Origin: Flavobacterium eburneipallidum
GTDB lineage: Bacteria > Bacteroidota > Bacteroidia > Flavobacteriales > Flavobacteriaceae
Direction of reading: 5' to 3'
DNA: 64,000 nucleotides
Assembly: GCF_027111355.2 (NCBI RefSeq)
Contig: NZ_CP114291.2
Coordinates: forward strand, 2,170,001 to 2,234,000
The notes below the pieces were generated by a model. The model saw nothing but the letters and a program-made list of their open reading frames with translations. It ran no database searches and had not been told where the DNA came from. Both the position numbers and the translations under genes were made by a program. Each line of letters begins with the position of its first letter. Position 1 is the stretch's first letter. Shown piece after piece: positions 17,101 to 24,346 of this stretch.

Positions 17101-18171
17101 ATGAAAAACATAGAAAATCTTATACAAGAAGCCATTGCATTATTAAAATCGTTAATCGAAACTCCTTCCTTTTCGAGTGAAGAAGATAAAACAGCGATTT
17201 TAATCGAAAATTGGTTTACACAAAACAACATTCCTTTCGAAAGAGAAAACAATAATATTTGGGCATACAACAAAAATTTTGATAAATCCAAACCAACTCT
17301 TTTACTGAATTCACACCACGATACTGTAAGACCAAATCAGGGTTATACTAACAATCCATTCGAAGCAATTGTAAAAGATGGAAAATTATTTGGACTTGGA
17401 AGTAATGATGCTGGAGGATGTTTGGTTTCATTAATCGCAACCTTTACTCATTTTTATACCGTTGAAAATCTGCCTTACAATATTGTAATTGTGGCTTCAG
17501 CAGAAGAAGAAAGCAGCGGAAAAAAAGGGTTGAACAGCGTTTTAAAACATTTGCCAGAATTGGAATGCGCTATCGTTGGCGAGCCTACTTTGATGCAATT
17601 GGCAGTAGCCGAAAAAGGATTATTAGTATTGGATGTTGTTGTAAAAGGTACAGCAAGTCACGCCGCCCACAACAATCCAGACAATCCAATTTATAATGCA
17701 ATGCCTGTAATTGAATGGTTCAAAACCTATCAATTCGAAAAAATATCAGAAGTTTTAGGTCCTGTAAAAATGACTGTAACTCAAGTTACCGCAGGAAAAC
17801 AGCATAATGTAGTTCCTGCTGAATGTCATTTGGTTGTGGATATTCGGGTGAATGATTGCTACAACAATACCGAAATTTTAGAAACCGTAAGAGCAAACAT
17901 AAATGCCGAAGTTACACCACGCTCGATGCACTTAAATGCCTCATCTATTCCTATTTCTCACGGATTAGTTCAAGCAGGAATTGCATTAGGAAGAACAACT
18001 TATGGTTCGCCAACCCTTTCTGATCAATCCGTTTTGTATTGCAAATCTTTGAAACTAGGACCGGGAGAAAGTTTGCGGTCGCATTCAGCAGACGAATTTA
18101 TATATGTAAACGAAATAGAAGAAGGAATTCAATTGTATATCAAAATATTGACGGATTTTTTTAAAAATTAA
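17101..18171 (+). CDS. argE: M20-family N-acyl-ornithine/citrulline deacetylase (ArgE type)
   Basis: A dizinc metallopeptidase-family deacylase. Zinc-binding stretches are LLNSHHDTVRP (residues 64-74), GLGSNDAGGCL and SAEEESSGKKGL, with the dimerisation domain from about 180. At 356 residues it fits the ArgE/DapE/LysK group. Beside an acyl-ornithine carbamoyltransferase, its natural substrate is probably N-acylcitrulline rather than N-acetylornithine, releasing citrulline for ArgG. No argJ is present, so the pathway is linear. Function is inferred from family and context. Confidence 0.9.
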   Translation: MKNIENLIQEAIALLKSLIETPSFSSEEDKTAILIENWFTQNNIPFERENNNIWAYNKNFDKSKPTLLLNSHHDTVRPNQGYTNNPFEAIVKDGKLFGLGSNDAGGCLVSLIATFTHFYTVENLPYNIVIVASAEEESSGKKGLNSVLKHLPELECAIVGEPTLMQLAVAEKGLLVLDVVVKGTASHAAHNNPDNPIYNAMPVIEWFKTYQFEKISEVLGPVKMTVTQVTAGKQHNVVPAECHLVVDIRVNDCYNNTEILETVRANINAEVTPRSMHLNASSIPISHGLVQAGIALGRTTYGSPTLSDQSVLYCKSLKLGPGESLRSHSADEFIYVNEIEEGIQLYIKILTDFFKN

Positions 18172-18202
18172 GCTATTTCAATAAAATGTCTATTTAATCA
18201 AA

Positions 18203-18580
18203 ATGAATTTAAATCAAATAACAATTCCCGTTTTTAATGTAGAGACATCTATTCGATTTTATAAAAAATTAGGATTAAAGTTGATTGTAGAGGCATTGCC
18301 AAATTATGCTAGATTTGAATGTACGGATGGTGGAACTACTTTGTCACTTCATAAAGTAGAAACAAAACCCAAAAATTCGGGAATATGGATATATTTTGAA
18401 GTAGAGGATTTGGATCAAAAAGTAAATCAATTAATAAGTCAGGGATTTGAATTTGAAGAATTACCCAACGACAAACCGTGGTTATGGAGAGAAAGCAGAT
18501 TAAAAGATTTAGATGAAAATCAACTGATTTTATATTATGCTGGAAGTAATCGAATTAATCCACCTTGGAAAATAGAATAG
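18203..18580 (+). CDS. VOC (glyoxalase/bleomycin-resistance) family protein
   Basis: 125 residues, one VOC module pair. It starts MNLNQITIPVFNVETSIRFYKKLGLKL, a typical first beta-alpha-beta unit, and continues FECTDGGTTLSLHKVE and WIYFEVEDLDQKVNQLISQGFEF, then DLDENQLILYYAG. Candidate metal ligands are the His in LSLHKVE and the terminal Asp/Glu residues, but the set is incomplete, so lyase activity is uncertain. It sits between argE and argH and is probably co-transcribed. Its role in the cluster is unknown. Confidence 0.75.
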   Translation: MNLNQITIPVFNVETSIRFYKKLGLKLIVEALPNYARFECTDGGTTLSLHKVETKPKNSGIWIYFEVEDLDQKVNQLISQGFEFEELPNDKPWLWRESRLKDLDENQLILYYAGSNRINPPWKIE

Positions 18581-18639
18581 AAACTTTGCGAATCTTTGAG
18601 AAAATCTCTGAGCATCTTTGCGAAACAAAAAATAAAAAT

Positions 18640-19920
18640 ATGAAACTTTGGGAAAAAGGAATACCAACAGATAAACAAATCGATTTTTTCACTGTTGGCA
18701 ACGATAGAGAATTAGATTTAATTTTAGCAAAACACGACGTTACAGGAAACATCGCACAGGCAAAAATGCTTGCTAAAATTGGATTGATCACCAATCAGGA
18801 ATGCGAAGATTTACTTGGTGCTTTAGCCGAAATTCAAGACGATATCACGGCTGGAAACTTTACAATTGAAGATTCATTTGAAGATGTACATTCAAAAGTA
18901 GAATATTTATTGACTCAAAAAGTAGGCGAAGCTGGTAAAAAAATTCATACTGCCCGTTCCCGTAATGACCAGGTTTTGGTTGATATGAATTTATACTTAA
19001 AAGAAGAAGTCCTACAGCTAAAACAACAAGTAAAATCACTTTTTGATTTGTTAATGACTTCTGCAGAAAAGCACCAAAACGTTTTATTGCCAGGTTATAC
19101 TCATTTGCAAATTGCTATGCCAAGTTCCTTTGGAATGTGGTTTTCTGCTTATGCCGAAAGTTTGATAGACGATATGAGTATGCTTAATGCAGCTTTAAAA
19201 GTAGTTGATCAAAATCCATTAGGTTCAGCGGCAGGATATGGTAGCTCCTTCCCTATTGATAGAAATTTTACTACTGAAGAAATGGGTTTTAGCACATTGA
19301 AATACAACTCGGTTGCAGCACAAATGAGCCGTGGAAAATCAGAGAAAACCGTTGCTTTTGCAATGGCAAGCGTAGCAGGTACACTTTCTAAATTTGCTTA
19401 TGATGTGTGTTTGTATATGAGTCAGAATTTTGATTTTATTGGTTTACCAGCAAATCTAACGACAGGTTCTAGCATTATGCCTCATAAAAAAAACCCTGAT
19501 GTATTTGAATTAATTCGTGGAAAATGCAACAAAATTCAAGCCCTACCTTATGAATTAACTTTAATTACAAATAACTTACCCAGCGGCTATCACAGAGATT
19601 TACAGCTTTTGAAGGAAGGTGTTTTTCCTGCGATTCAAAACCTAAAAGCTTGTTTAGATATAGCTATTTTCTCCATTCCAGATATCAAGGTAAAAGAAAA
19701 TATTTTAGAAGATAAAAAATACGATTATTTGTTTACCGTAGATACGCTGAACGAAATGGTTTCGGCTGGAATTCCTTTTAGAGATGCTTACAAAGAAGTG
19801 GCTTTACAAATTGAAGCTGGAAATTACCAATCGCCAAAAGCAACTCAACACACTCACGAAGGAAGTATCAACAACCTTTGTTTGGAAGAGATTAAGGAAA
19901 AAATGAAATTGGCTTTTTAA
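18640..19920 (+). CDS. argH: Argininosuccinate lyase
   Basis: Splits argininosuccinate to arginine and fumarate, the final step. The fumarase/aspartase superfamily signature GSSIMPHKKNPD is visible, with HTARSRNDQVLVD and the catalytic-loop Ser in it. The 426 residues are slightly shorter than usual. The ATG at 18640 is chosen because MKLWEKG is the family start; an in-frame ATG 25 codons upstream overlaps the VOC gene end and would add unrelated sequence. It closes the arginine cluster, with a strong hairpin downstream. Confidence 0.96.
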   Translation: MKLWEKGIPTDKQIDFFTVGNDRELDLILAKHDVTGNIAQAKMLAKIGLITNQECEDLLGALAEIQDDITAGNFTIEDSFEDVHSKVEYLLTQKVGEAGKKIHTARSRNDQVLVDMNLYLKEEVLQLKQQVKSLFDLLMTSAEKHQNVLLPGYTHLQIAMPSSFGMWFSAYAESLIDDMSMLNAALKVVDQNPLGSAAGYGSSFPIDRNFTTEEMGFSTLKYNSVAAQMSRGKSEKTVAFAMASVAGTLSKFAYDVCLYMSQNFDFIGLPANLTTGSSIMPHKKNPDVFELIRGKCNKIQALPYELTLITNNLPSGYHRDLQLLKEGVFPAIQNLKACLDIAIFSIPDIKVKENILEDKKYDYLFTVDTLNEMVSAGIPFRDAYKEVALQIEAGNYQSPKATQHTHEGSINNLCLEEIKEKMKLAF

Positions 19921-19947
19921 GGTTTTAAGTTTAAAAACCAAAAAAAT

Positions 19948-19995
19948 AAACCGCAGATTCGCAGATTATACTTTTAATCTGCGAATCTGCGGTTT
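19948..19995. terminator. Bidirectional terminator-like hairpin, perfect 21-bp stem
   Basis: Arms 19948-19968 and 19975-19995 are exact reverse complements (core CCGCAGATTCGCAGATTA) with a 6-nt loop TACTTT. A and T tracts flank both sides. It lies between convergent argH and ytxJ. The stem carries an internal GCAGATT direct repeat. Confidence 0.85.
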
Positions 19996-20017
19996 TAATT
20001 TTAATGCCAAAATTTAA

Positions 20018-20407
20018 CTACAACTTCCCTTTTAATTCCCCAGCATCAATAGCATCATGCGAAACATCATAAACTGATTTTCCTTCTTTAATCAACAACA
20101 ATTGTGGCGATTGATGATACACCCCAAAACGACTTGCAATTTCATTCGAAATGTCTCTATGCTCTAATAAATCTAGAAAATAGGCATCTACCCTATCTTC
20201 TAAATCAAAATCCTTTTCAAATTGCTTTAAAGCAAATCGACTAATACTACAACGAGTACTGTGTTTGAAAATTATAGCTGGTTTTTGTTCCGAAAAAGCT
20301 ACTAATTCATCTAATTGTCCGATGAAATTTAGCGGAATCCAATTGACTTTGCTATTCGATTCTTTTGGATTATCGGAATTACCGAAAATATTTGAAAATA
20401 GACTCAT
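20018..20407 (-). CDS. ytxJ: Bacillithiol system redox-active protein YtxJ
   Basis: 129-residue thioredoxin-fold protein of the YtxJ family, which co-occurs with bacillithiol synthesis and probably acts as a bacilliredoxin-like monothiol protein. The single redox cysteine is in KHSTRCSISRFALKQFE, and the cis-Pro region follows in YHQSPQLLLIKEGKSVYDVSH. The ATG at 20407 gives the family N-terminus MSLFSNIF; an in-frame upstream start would add 16 unlikely residues. The bacillithiol deacetylase gene bshB1 at 31.8-32.5 kb supports the assignment. Confidence 0.88.
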   Translation of the reverse strand: MSLFSNIFGNSDNPKESNSKVNWIPLNFIGQLDELVAFSEQKPAIIFKHSTRCSISRFALKQFEKDFDLEDRVDAYFLDLLEHRDISNEIASRFGVYHQSPQLLLIKEGKSVYDVSHDAIDAGELKGKL

Positions 20408-20553
20408 TTTGACTTGATTTATGACTTTTTGACATTTTAAAATGATAAATATCATACTTTAAATGCCTTTTTGTCTGTACATTTGATATGGAATATAATT
20501 TGTTCGAACTTCTGCAAAGTTAACTAATTCTTTTAACCCAATCTACAAAACAA

Positions 20554-23160
20554 ATGAACATCAATAAATTTACAATCAAATCACAGGAAGCCATTCAGCT
20601 TTCACAGCAATTGGCTCAAAGTTTTGGACAACAGCAAATAGAAAACGAACACATTTTCAAGGCTATTTTTGAAGTCGATGAAAATGTAGCACCATTTATT
20701 TTAAAAAAACTAAATGTAAATGTTCCGTTGTTCGAACAAATTTTAGACAGTACGATTCAAAGCTTTCCAAAAGTTTCAGGAGGCGAAATTATGCTTTCTA
20801 GAACCGCAAATACAACACTGAACGAAGCGGAAATCATTGCTAAAAAAATGAACGATGAATTCGTTTCCATCGAACATTTGATACTGGCAATATTCGATTC
20901 TAAAACCAAAGCAGCTCAAATACTGAAAGACCAAGGCGTTACTGGAAAAGGATTAAAAGCCGCTATTGAAGAATTGCGAAAAGGCGAAAGAGTAACTTCT
21001 GCTTCTGCAGAGGAAACTTATAATTCCTTGAACAAATACGCCAAAAATCTCAACGAACTAGCTCGAACTGGAAAACTCGATCCTGTTATTGGTCGTGATG
21101 AAGAAATTCGTAGAGTGTTGCAAATCTTAACCCGAAGAACCAAAAACAACCCAATGCTTGTCGGAGAGCCTGGAGTGGGTAAAACTGCCATAGCCGAAGG
21201 GTTGGCTCATCGAATTGTAGATGGCGACGTTCCTGAAAACCTGAAAGATAAAATTGTTTTTTCACTCGATATGGGAGCATTGATTGCTGGAGCCAAATAC
21301 AAAGGAGAATTCGAAGAGCGTCTGAAATCAGTCGTGAAAGAAGTGACGGCAGCCGAAGGAGATATTGTGCTGTTTATTGACGAAATCCACACGCTGGTTG
21401 GTGCTGGCGGCGGCGAAGGTGCGATGGATGCTGCCAATATCCTGAAACCCGCTTTGGCTCGTGGCGAACTGCGTGCTATTGGGGCAACGACTTTGGACGA
21501 ATACCAAAAATATTTCGAAAAAGATAAAGCATTGGAGCGTCGTTTCCAGAAAATTATCATTGAAGAACCCGATACCGAAAGTGCCATTTCGATCCTTCGA
21601 GGTATCAAAGAAAAATACGAAACCCATCATAAAGTACAAATCAAAGACGAGGCAATTATTGCGGCTGTCGAATTATCACAGCGTTATATCACCAATCGTT
21701 TTTTACCAGACAAAGCCATTGATTTAATGGACGAAGCGGCTTCTAAAATCCGAATGGAAATCAATTCCAAACCCGAAGAACTGGATGTTTTGGATCGAAA
21801 AATCATGCAATTGGAAATCGAAATTGCCGCCATTAAACGCGAGAAAGACGAAAGCAAACTGAAAGCTTTGGGCATGGATTTGGCAAACCTCAAAGAAGAT
21901 AGAAACGAAATTTTCGCCAAATGGAAATCCGAGAAAGATGTCGTAGATAATATTCAGGCGGTAAAAACCGAAATCGAAGACTTCAAAACCGAAGCCGAAC
22001 GTGCGGAACGCAATGGCGATTACGGAAAAGTAGCCGAAATCCGTTACGGAAAAATCAAAGAAGCCCAAGAACGATTGGATATTTTTCAGAAACAATTAAT
22101 CGAAAATCAATCTGGTGGAAGCTCTTTAATCAAAGAAGAAGTTACTCGCGAAGATATTGCGGAAGTTGTCGCCAAATGGACTGGAATTCCAGTGATGAAA
22201 ATGTTGCAGGGCGAAAGAGAAAAACTCTTGAAACTCGAAGACGAATTGCACCGCAGAGTCGTGGGTCAGGAAGAAGCTATCGAAGCCGTGAGCGATGCCG
22301 TTCGAAGAAGTCGTGCGGGCTTGCAGGATATGAAAAAACCGGTGGGAACTTTCCTTTTCTTGGGAACAACAGGAGTTGGAAAAACCGAATTAGCAAAAGC
22401 TTTAGCCGAATATTTATTCGACGATGAAAACGCCATGACCCGAATCGATATGAGCGAATACCAGGAACGCCACAGTGTGAGCCGTTTGGTGGGTGCACCT
22501 CCAGGCTATGTGGGTTATGACGAAGGCGGACAATTGACCGAAGCCGTGCGTAGAAAACCCTATTCCGTGATTTTGCTGGACGAGATTGAAAAAGCGCATC
22601 CCGACACCTTCAATATTTTGTTGCAGGTTTTGGACGAAGGACGTTTAACGGACAACAAAGGACGTTTGGCTGATTTCAAAAACACAATTATCATTATGAC
22701 TTCTAATATGGGAAGCCAGATTATACAAGAGAAATTCGAGAACCTGAAAGGAAGTGTCGAAGCCGCTACCGAAGCGGCCAAAGTAGAAGTTTTGGGCTTG
22801 TTGAGACAAACTGTTCGTCCCGAATTTATCAATCGTATTGATGAGATTGTAATGTTTACGCCTTTGACCAATGCTAATATTGCTCAAATCGTAGGTTTAC
22901 AACTGAAAAACGTGAAAAAAATGTTGGCGTTACAAGGCATCACTCTAGACGCTACACCAGAAGCGATTGCGCATTTATCCGAGAAAGGATACGATCCGCA
23001 ATTTGGTGCCAGACCCGTAAAACGTGTGATTCAAAGAGAGGTACTCAATGAATTATCGAAAGAAATTCTCTCTGGAAAAATAACTACCGACAGCATCGTT
23101 TTGATTGATGCTTTTGATGGGAAATTGGTTTTTAGAAATCAGAGTGAGTTGGTTTCTTAA
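20554..23160 (+). CDS. clpB: ATP-dependent disaggregase ClpB
   Basis: Hsp100 chaperone that, with DnaK, rescues aggregated proteins. 868 residues. Clp N-domain repeats occupy residues 3-145. AAA1 has Walker A GEPGVGKT at 204-211 and DEIHTLVGAGGGEGAMDAANIL. The long coiled-coil middle domain spans about 410-520. AAA2 has Walker A GTTGVGKT near 606 and pore loop GYVGYDEGG, followed by the C-terminal D2-small domain. No tripeptide for ClpP docking is evident, consistent with ClpB. I do not see a clear housekeeping -7 box upstream. The last eight codons are duplicated 800 bp downstream. Confidence 0.97.
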   Translation: MNINKFTIKSQEAIQLSQQLAQSFGQQQIENEHIFKAIFEVDENVAPFILKKLNVNVPLFEQILDSTIQSFPKVSGGEIMLSRTANTTLNEAEIIAKKMNDEFVSIEHLILAIFDSKTKAAQILKDQGVTGKGLKAAIEELRKGERVTSASAEETYNSLNKYAKNLNELARTGKLDPVIGRDEEIRRVLQILTRRTKNNPMLVGEPGVGKTAIAEGLAHRIVDGDVPENLKDKIVFSLDMGALIAGAKYKGEFEERLKSVVKEVTAAEGDIVLFIDEIHTLVGAGGGEGAMDAANILKPALARGELRAIGATTLDEYQKYFEKDKALERRFQKIIIEEPDTESAISILRGIKEKYETHHKVQIKDEAIIAAVELSQRYITNRFLPDKAIDLMDEAASKIRMEINSKPEELDVLDRKIMQLEIEIAAIKREKDESKLKALGMDLANLKEDRNEIFAKWKSEKDVVDNIQAVKTEIEDFKTEAERAERNGDYGKVAEIRYGKIKEAQERLDIFQKQLIENQSGGSSLIKEEVTREDIAEVVAKWTGIPVMKMLQGEREKLLKLEDELHRRVVGQEEAIEAVSDAVRRSRAGLQDMKKPVGTFLFLGTTGVGKTELAKALAEYLFDDENAMTRIDMSEYQERHSVSRLVGAPPGYVGYDEGGQLTEAVRRKPYSVILLDEIEKAHPDTFNILLQVLDEGRLTDNKGRLADFKNTIIIMTSNMGSQIIQEKFENLKGSVEAATEAAKVEVLGLLRQTVRPEFINRIDEIVMFTPLTNANIAQIVGLQLKNVKKMLALQGITLDATPEAIAHLSEKGYDPQFGARPVKRVIQREVLNELSKEILSGKITTDSIVLIDAFDGKLVFRNQSELVS

Positions 23161-23247
23161 GCAGCTCCTCAATAAAAAACTTTGCCAAAGTTCTAAACTT
23201 TGGCAAAGTTGATACAAAACACTGGTCGAAAGGCTGGTGTTTTTTTA
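23137..23247 (+). repeat. Direct repeat copy A: clpB 3' end plus terminator
   Basis: 111 bp covering the last eight clpB codons, the stop, and two terminator hairpins. Copy B is at 23961-24070. The copies differ by five substitutions and one T in the T run. The only coding difference is synonymous (GAG versus GAA). Confidence 0.92.
23178..23246. terminator. Double hairpin terminator after clpB
   Basis: Hairpin 1 has perfect 15-bp arms AACTTTGCCAAAGTT (23178-23192) and 23196-23210, with loop CTA. Hairpin 2 is AAAACAC...GTGTTTT (23216-23243), followed by T7. The hepT stop codon lies in this T tract on the other strand. Confidence 0.85.
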
Positions 23248-23589
23248 TTCTAACGAATTTAAGATATGGTTTATTTGAATTTTGAAAGTAGGGATTGTTT
23301 CAAAAATAGTTTCCCAAACAAAACCGTTATCAACTGAAAAGTATTCGTGAACAATAAAATTACGCATTGATTTAGCACCACGCCAATCTACATCAGGAAA
23401 TTTTTGTTTGATTTCCTCATCAATTTGTGAAATGGCTTCGCCTATGACAATAAAGTTTTTGAGAACGGCATCTTGTTTGAGCCAATCGCCAAGAAATTCT
23501 TCTTTGGTAGTTGAATTGGCAACTAATTCTAATTTTTCAATGGCTTCAAGGATATGCAAGAAGTAAATTTTATATTTTTCAGTTTTCAT
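23245..23589 (-). CDS. hepT: HEPN toxin HepT (DUF86 family)
   Basis: 114 residues, all-helical HEPN domain. The RNase motif Rx4HxY is visible as RNFIVHEYF near residues 76-84. The Arg and His are the expected catalytic pair, and the Tyr is the residue AMPylated by MntA in characterised pairs. It overlaps mntA by 11 bases, the normal antitoxin-first order for this strand. Its stop codon falls in the T tract of the clpB terminator, so the module abuts copy A of the direct repeat exactly. It is predicted to cut RNA (tRNA in known cases). Confidence 0.9.
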   Translation of the reverse strand: MKTEKYKIYFLHILEAIEKLELVANSTTKEEFLGDWLKQDAVLKNFIVIGEAISQIDEEIKQKFPDVDWRGAKSMRNFIVHEYFSVDNGFVWETIFETIPTFKIQINHILNSLE

Positions 23590-23866
23590 AAAAATACTTT
23601 ACCTCTTTTAATACTTTTTCCTTGATAAATTTATTCAAGCCGTTTTCTGAAATTAAATCTACTTTCTTGTGTAGTTTTTCTTCTAACTCGAAATGAATTT
23701 TAGACAACGTAAACAAGCCAATAGGTTGGTGCAAGGAAAAAAGAATATCAATATCGCTATCGCTGTTTTCTTCGTTTCGAGCCACAGAACCAAACAGCCC
23801 TATCCTTTTGGGATGATACGGCTTTAAGGTTTCGATGATGATATGTAACTGACTTTTGGATAGCAT
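23579..23866 (-). CDS. mntA: MntA minimal nucleotidyltransferase antitoxin
   Basis: 95-residue polymerase-beta-fold nucleotidyltransferase. The motif GSVAR (within GLFGSVARNEENSDSDIDILF) gives the GSx10DxD active site, with the third carboxylate in KKVDLIS. In characterised HEPN/MNT systems this enzyme neutralises HepT by adding AMP to its Tyr. It is intact, so the pair is probably active. A TACATTTG box on the minus strand ends only 4 bases before the ATG, suggesting a leaderless transcript. Confidence 0.9.
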   Translation of the reverse strand: MLSKSQLHIIIETLKPYHPKRIGLFGSVARNEENSDSDIDILFSLHQPIGLFTLSKIHFELEEKLHKKVDLISENGLNKFIKEKVLKEVKYFYEN

Positions 23867-23870
23867 AGTA

Positions 23871-23878
23871 CAAATGTA
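23871..23878 (-). promoter_or_regulatory. -7 box abutting the mntA start
   Basis: TACATTTG on the minus strand, 4 bases upstream of the ATG. No -33 TTG is seen. Confidence 0.45.
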
Positions 23879-23960
23879 ATTAAAAATAAGTTTGGAAATT
23901 AAAACTTGAGAAATTACAAATCAAAGAACGTATTTAAATTTTTCTTATTGGTTTTAAGGG

Positions 23961-24070
23961 AATCAGAGTGAATTGGTTTCTTAAATAGTTCCTCAATAAA
24001 AAACTTTGCCAAAGTTATAAACTTTGGCAAAGTTGATACAAAACACTGGTCGAAAGGCTGGTGTTTTTTA
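23961..24070 (+). repeat. Direct repeat copy B: second clpB tail plus terminator
   Basis: Partner of 23137-23247. It encodes NQSELVS-stop in the corresponding frame and keeps both terminator hairpins. Weaker similarity (ATTGGTTTT) extends about 14 bases further upstream into clpB-like sequence. No gene reads into it. Confidence 0.92.
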
Positions 24071-24346
24071 TGAGCAAAACGATTGATTTTAATAACAACT
24101 TTCCTCCCGCTGTATACCCTATCTTTTGGGCTGAACCCCTGCCCAAAAGGATATTGGCTCCCATCGGGGCTAAATGAAATATTATTATTTTTTAGTAGAA
24201 ATGCTTTTCTTTGTAGGTAATATTGTTCATATGTTATTTAAAGACTATTATTTACTTAAATAAAAGTTATATATATTTACTATAATTATAACACAAAGAC
24301 AGACCCAACTACATTTAGTTGATTTTTACTTCACCAAACAAAAAAC
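24071..24346. other. Intergenic region with palindromic element
   Basis: 276 bp without a convincing gene. 24100-24180 is GC-richer than its surroundings and holds TTTTGGGC (24124-24131) / GCCCAAAA (24141-24148), with loop TGAACCCCT, followed by ATTGGCTCCCATCGGGGC. It looks like a dispersed intergenic repeat. From 24180 to the next start the DNA is very AT-rich and contains CAACTAC-ATT-TAGTTGA just before the next gene. Confidence 0.6.
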
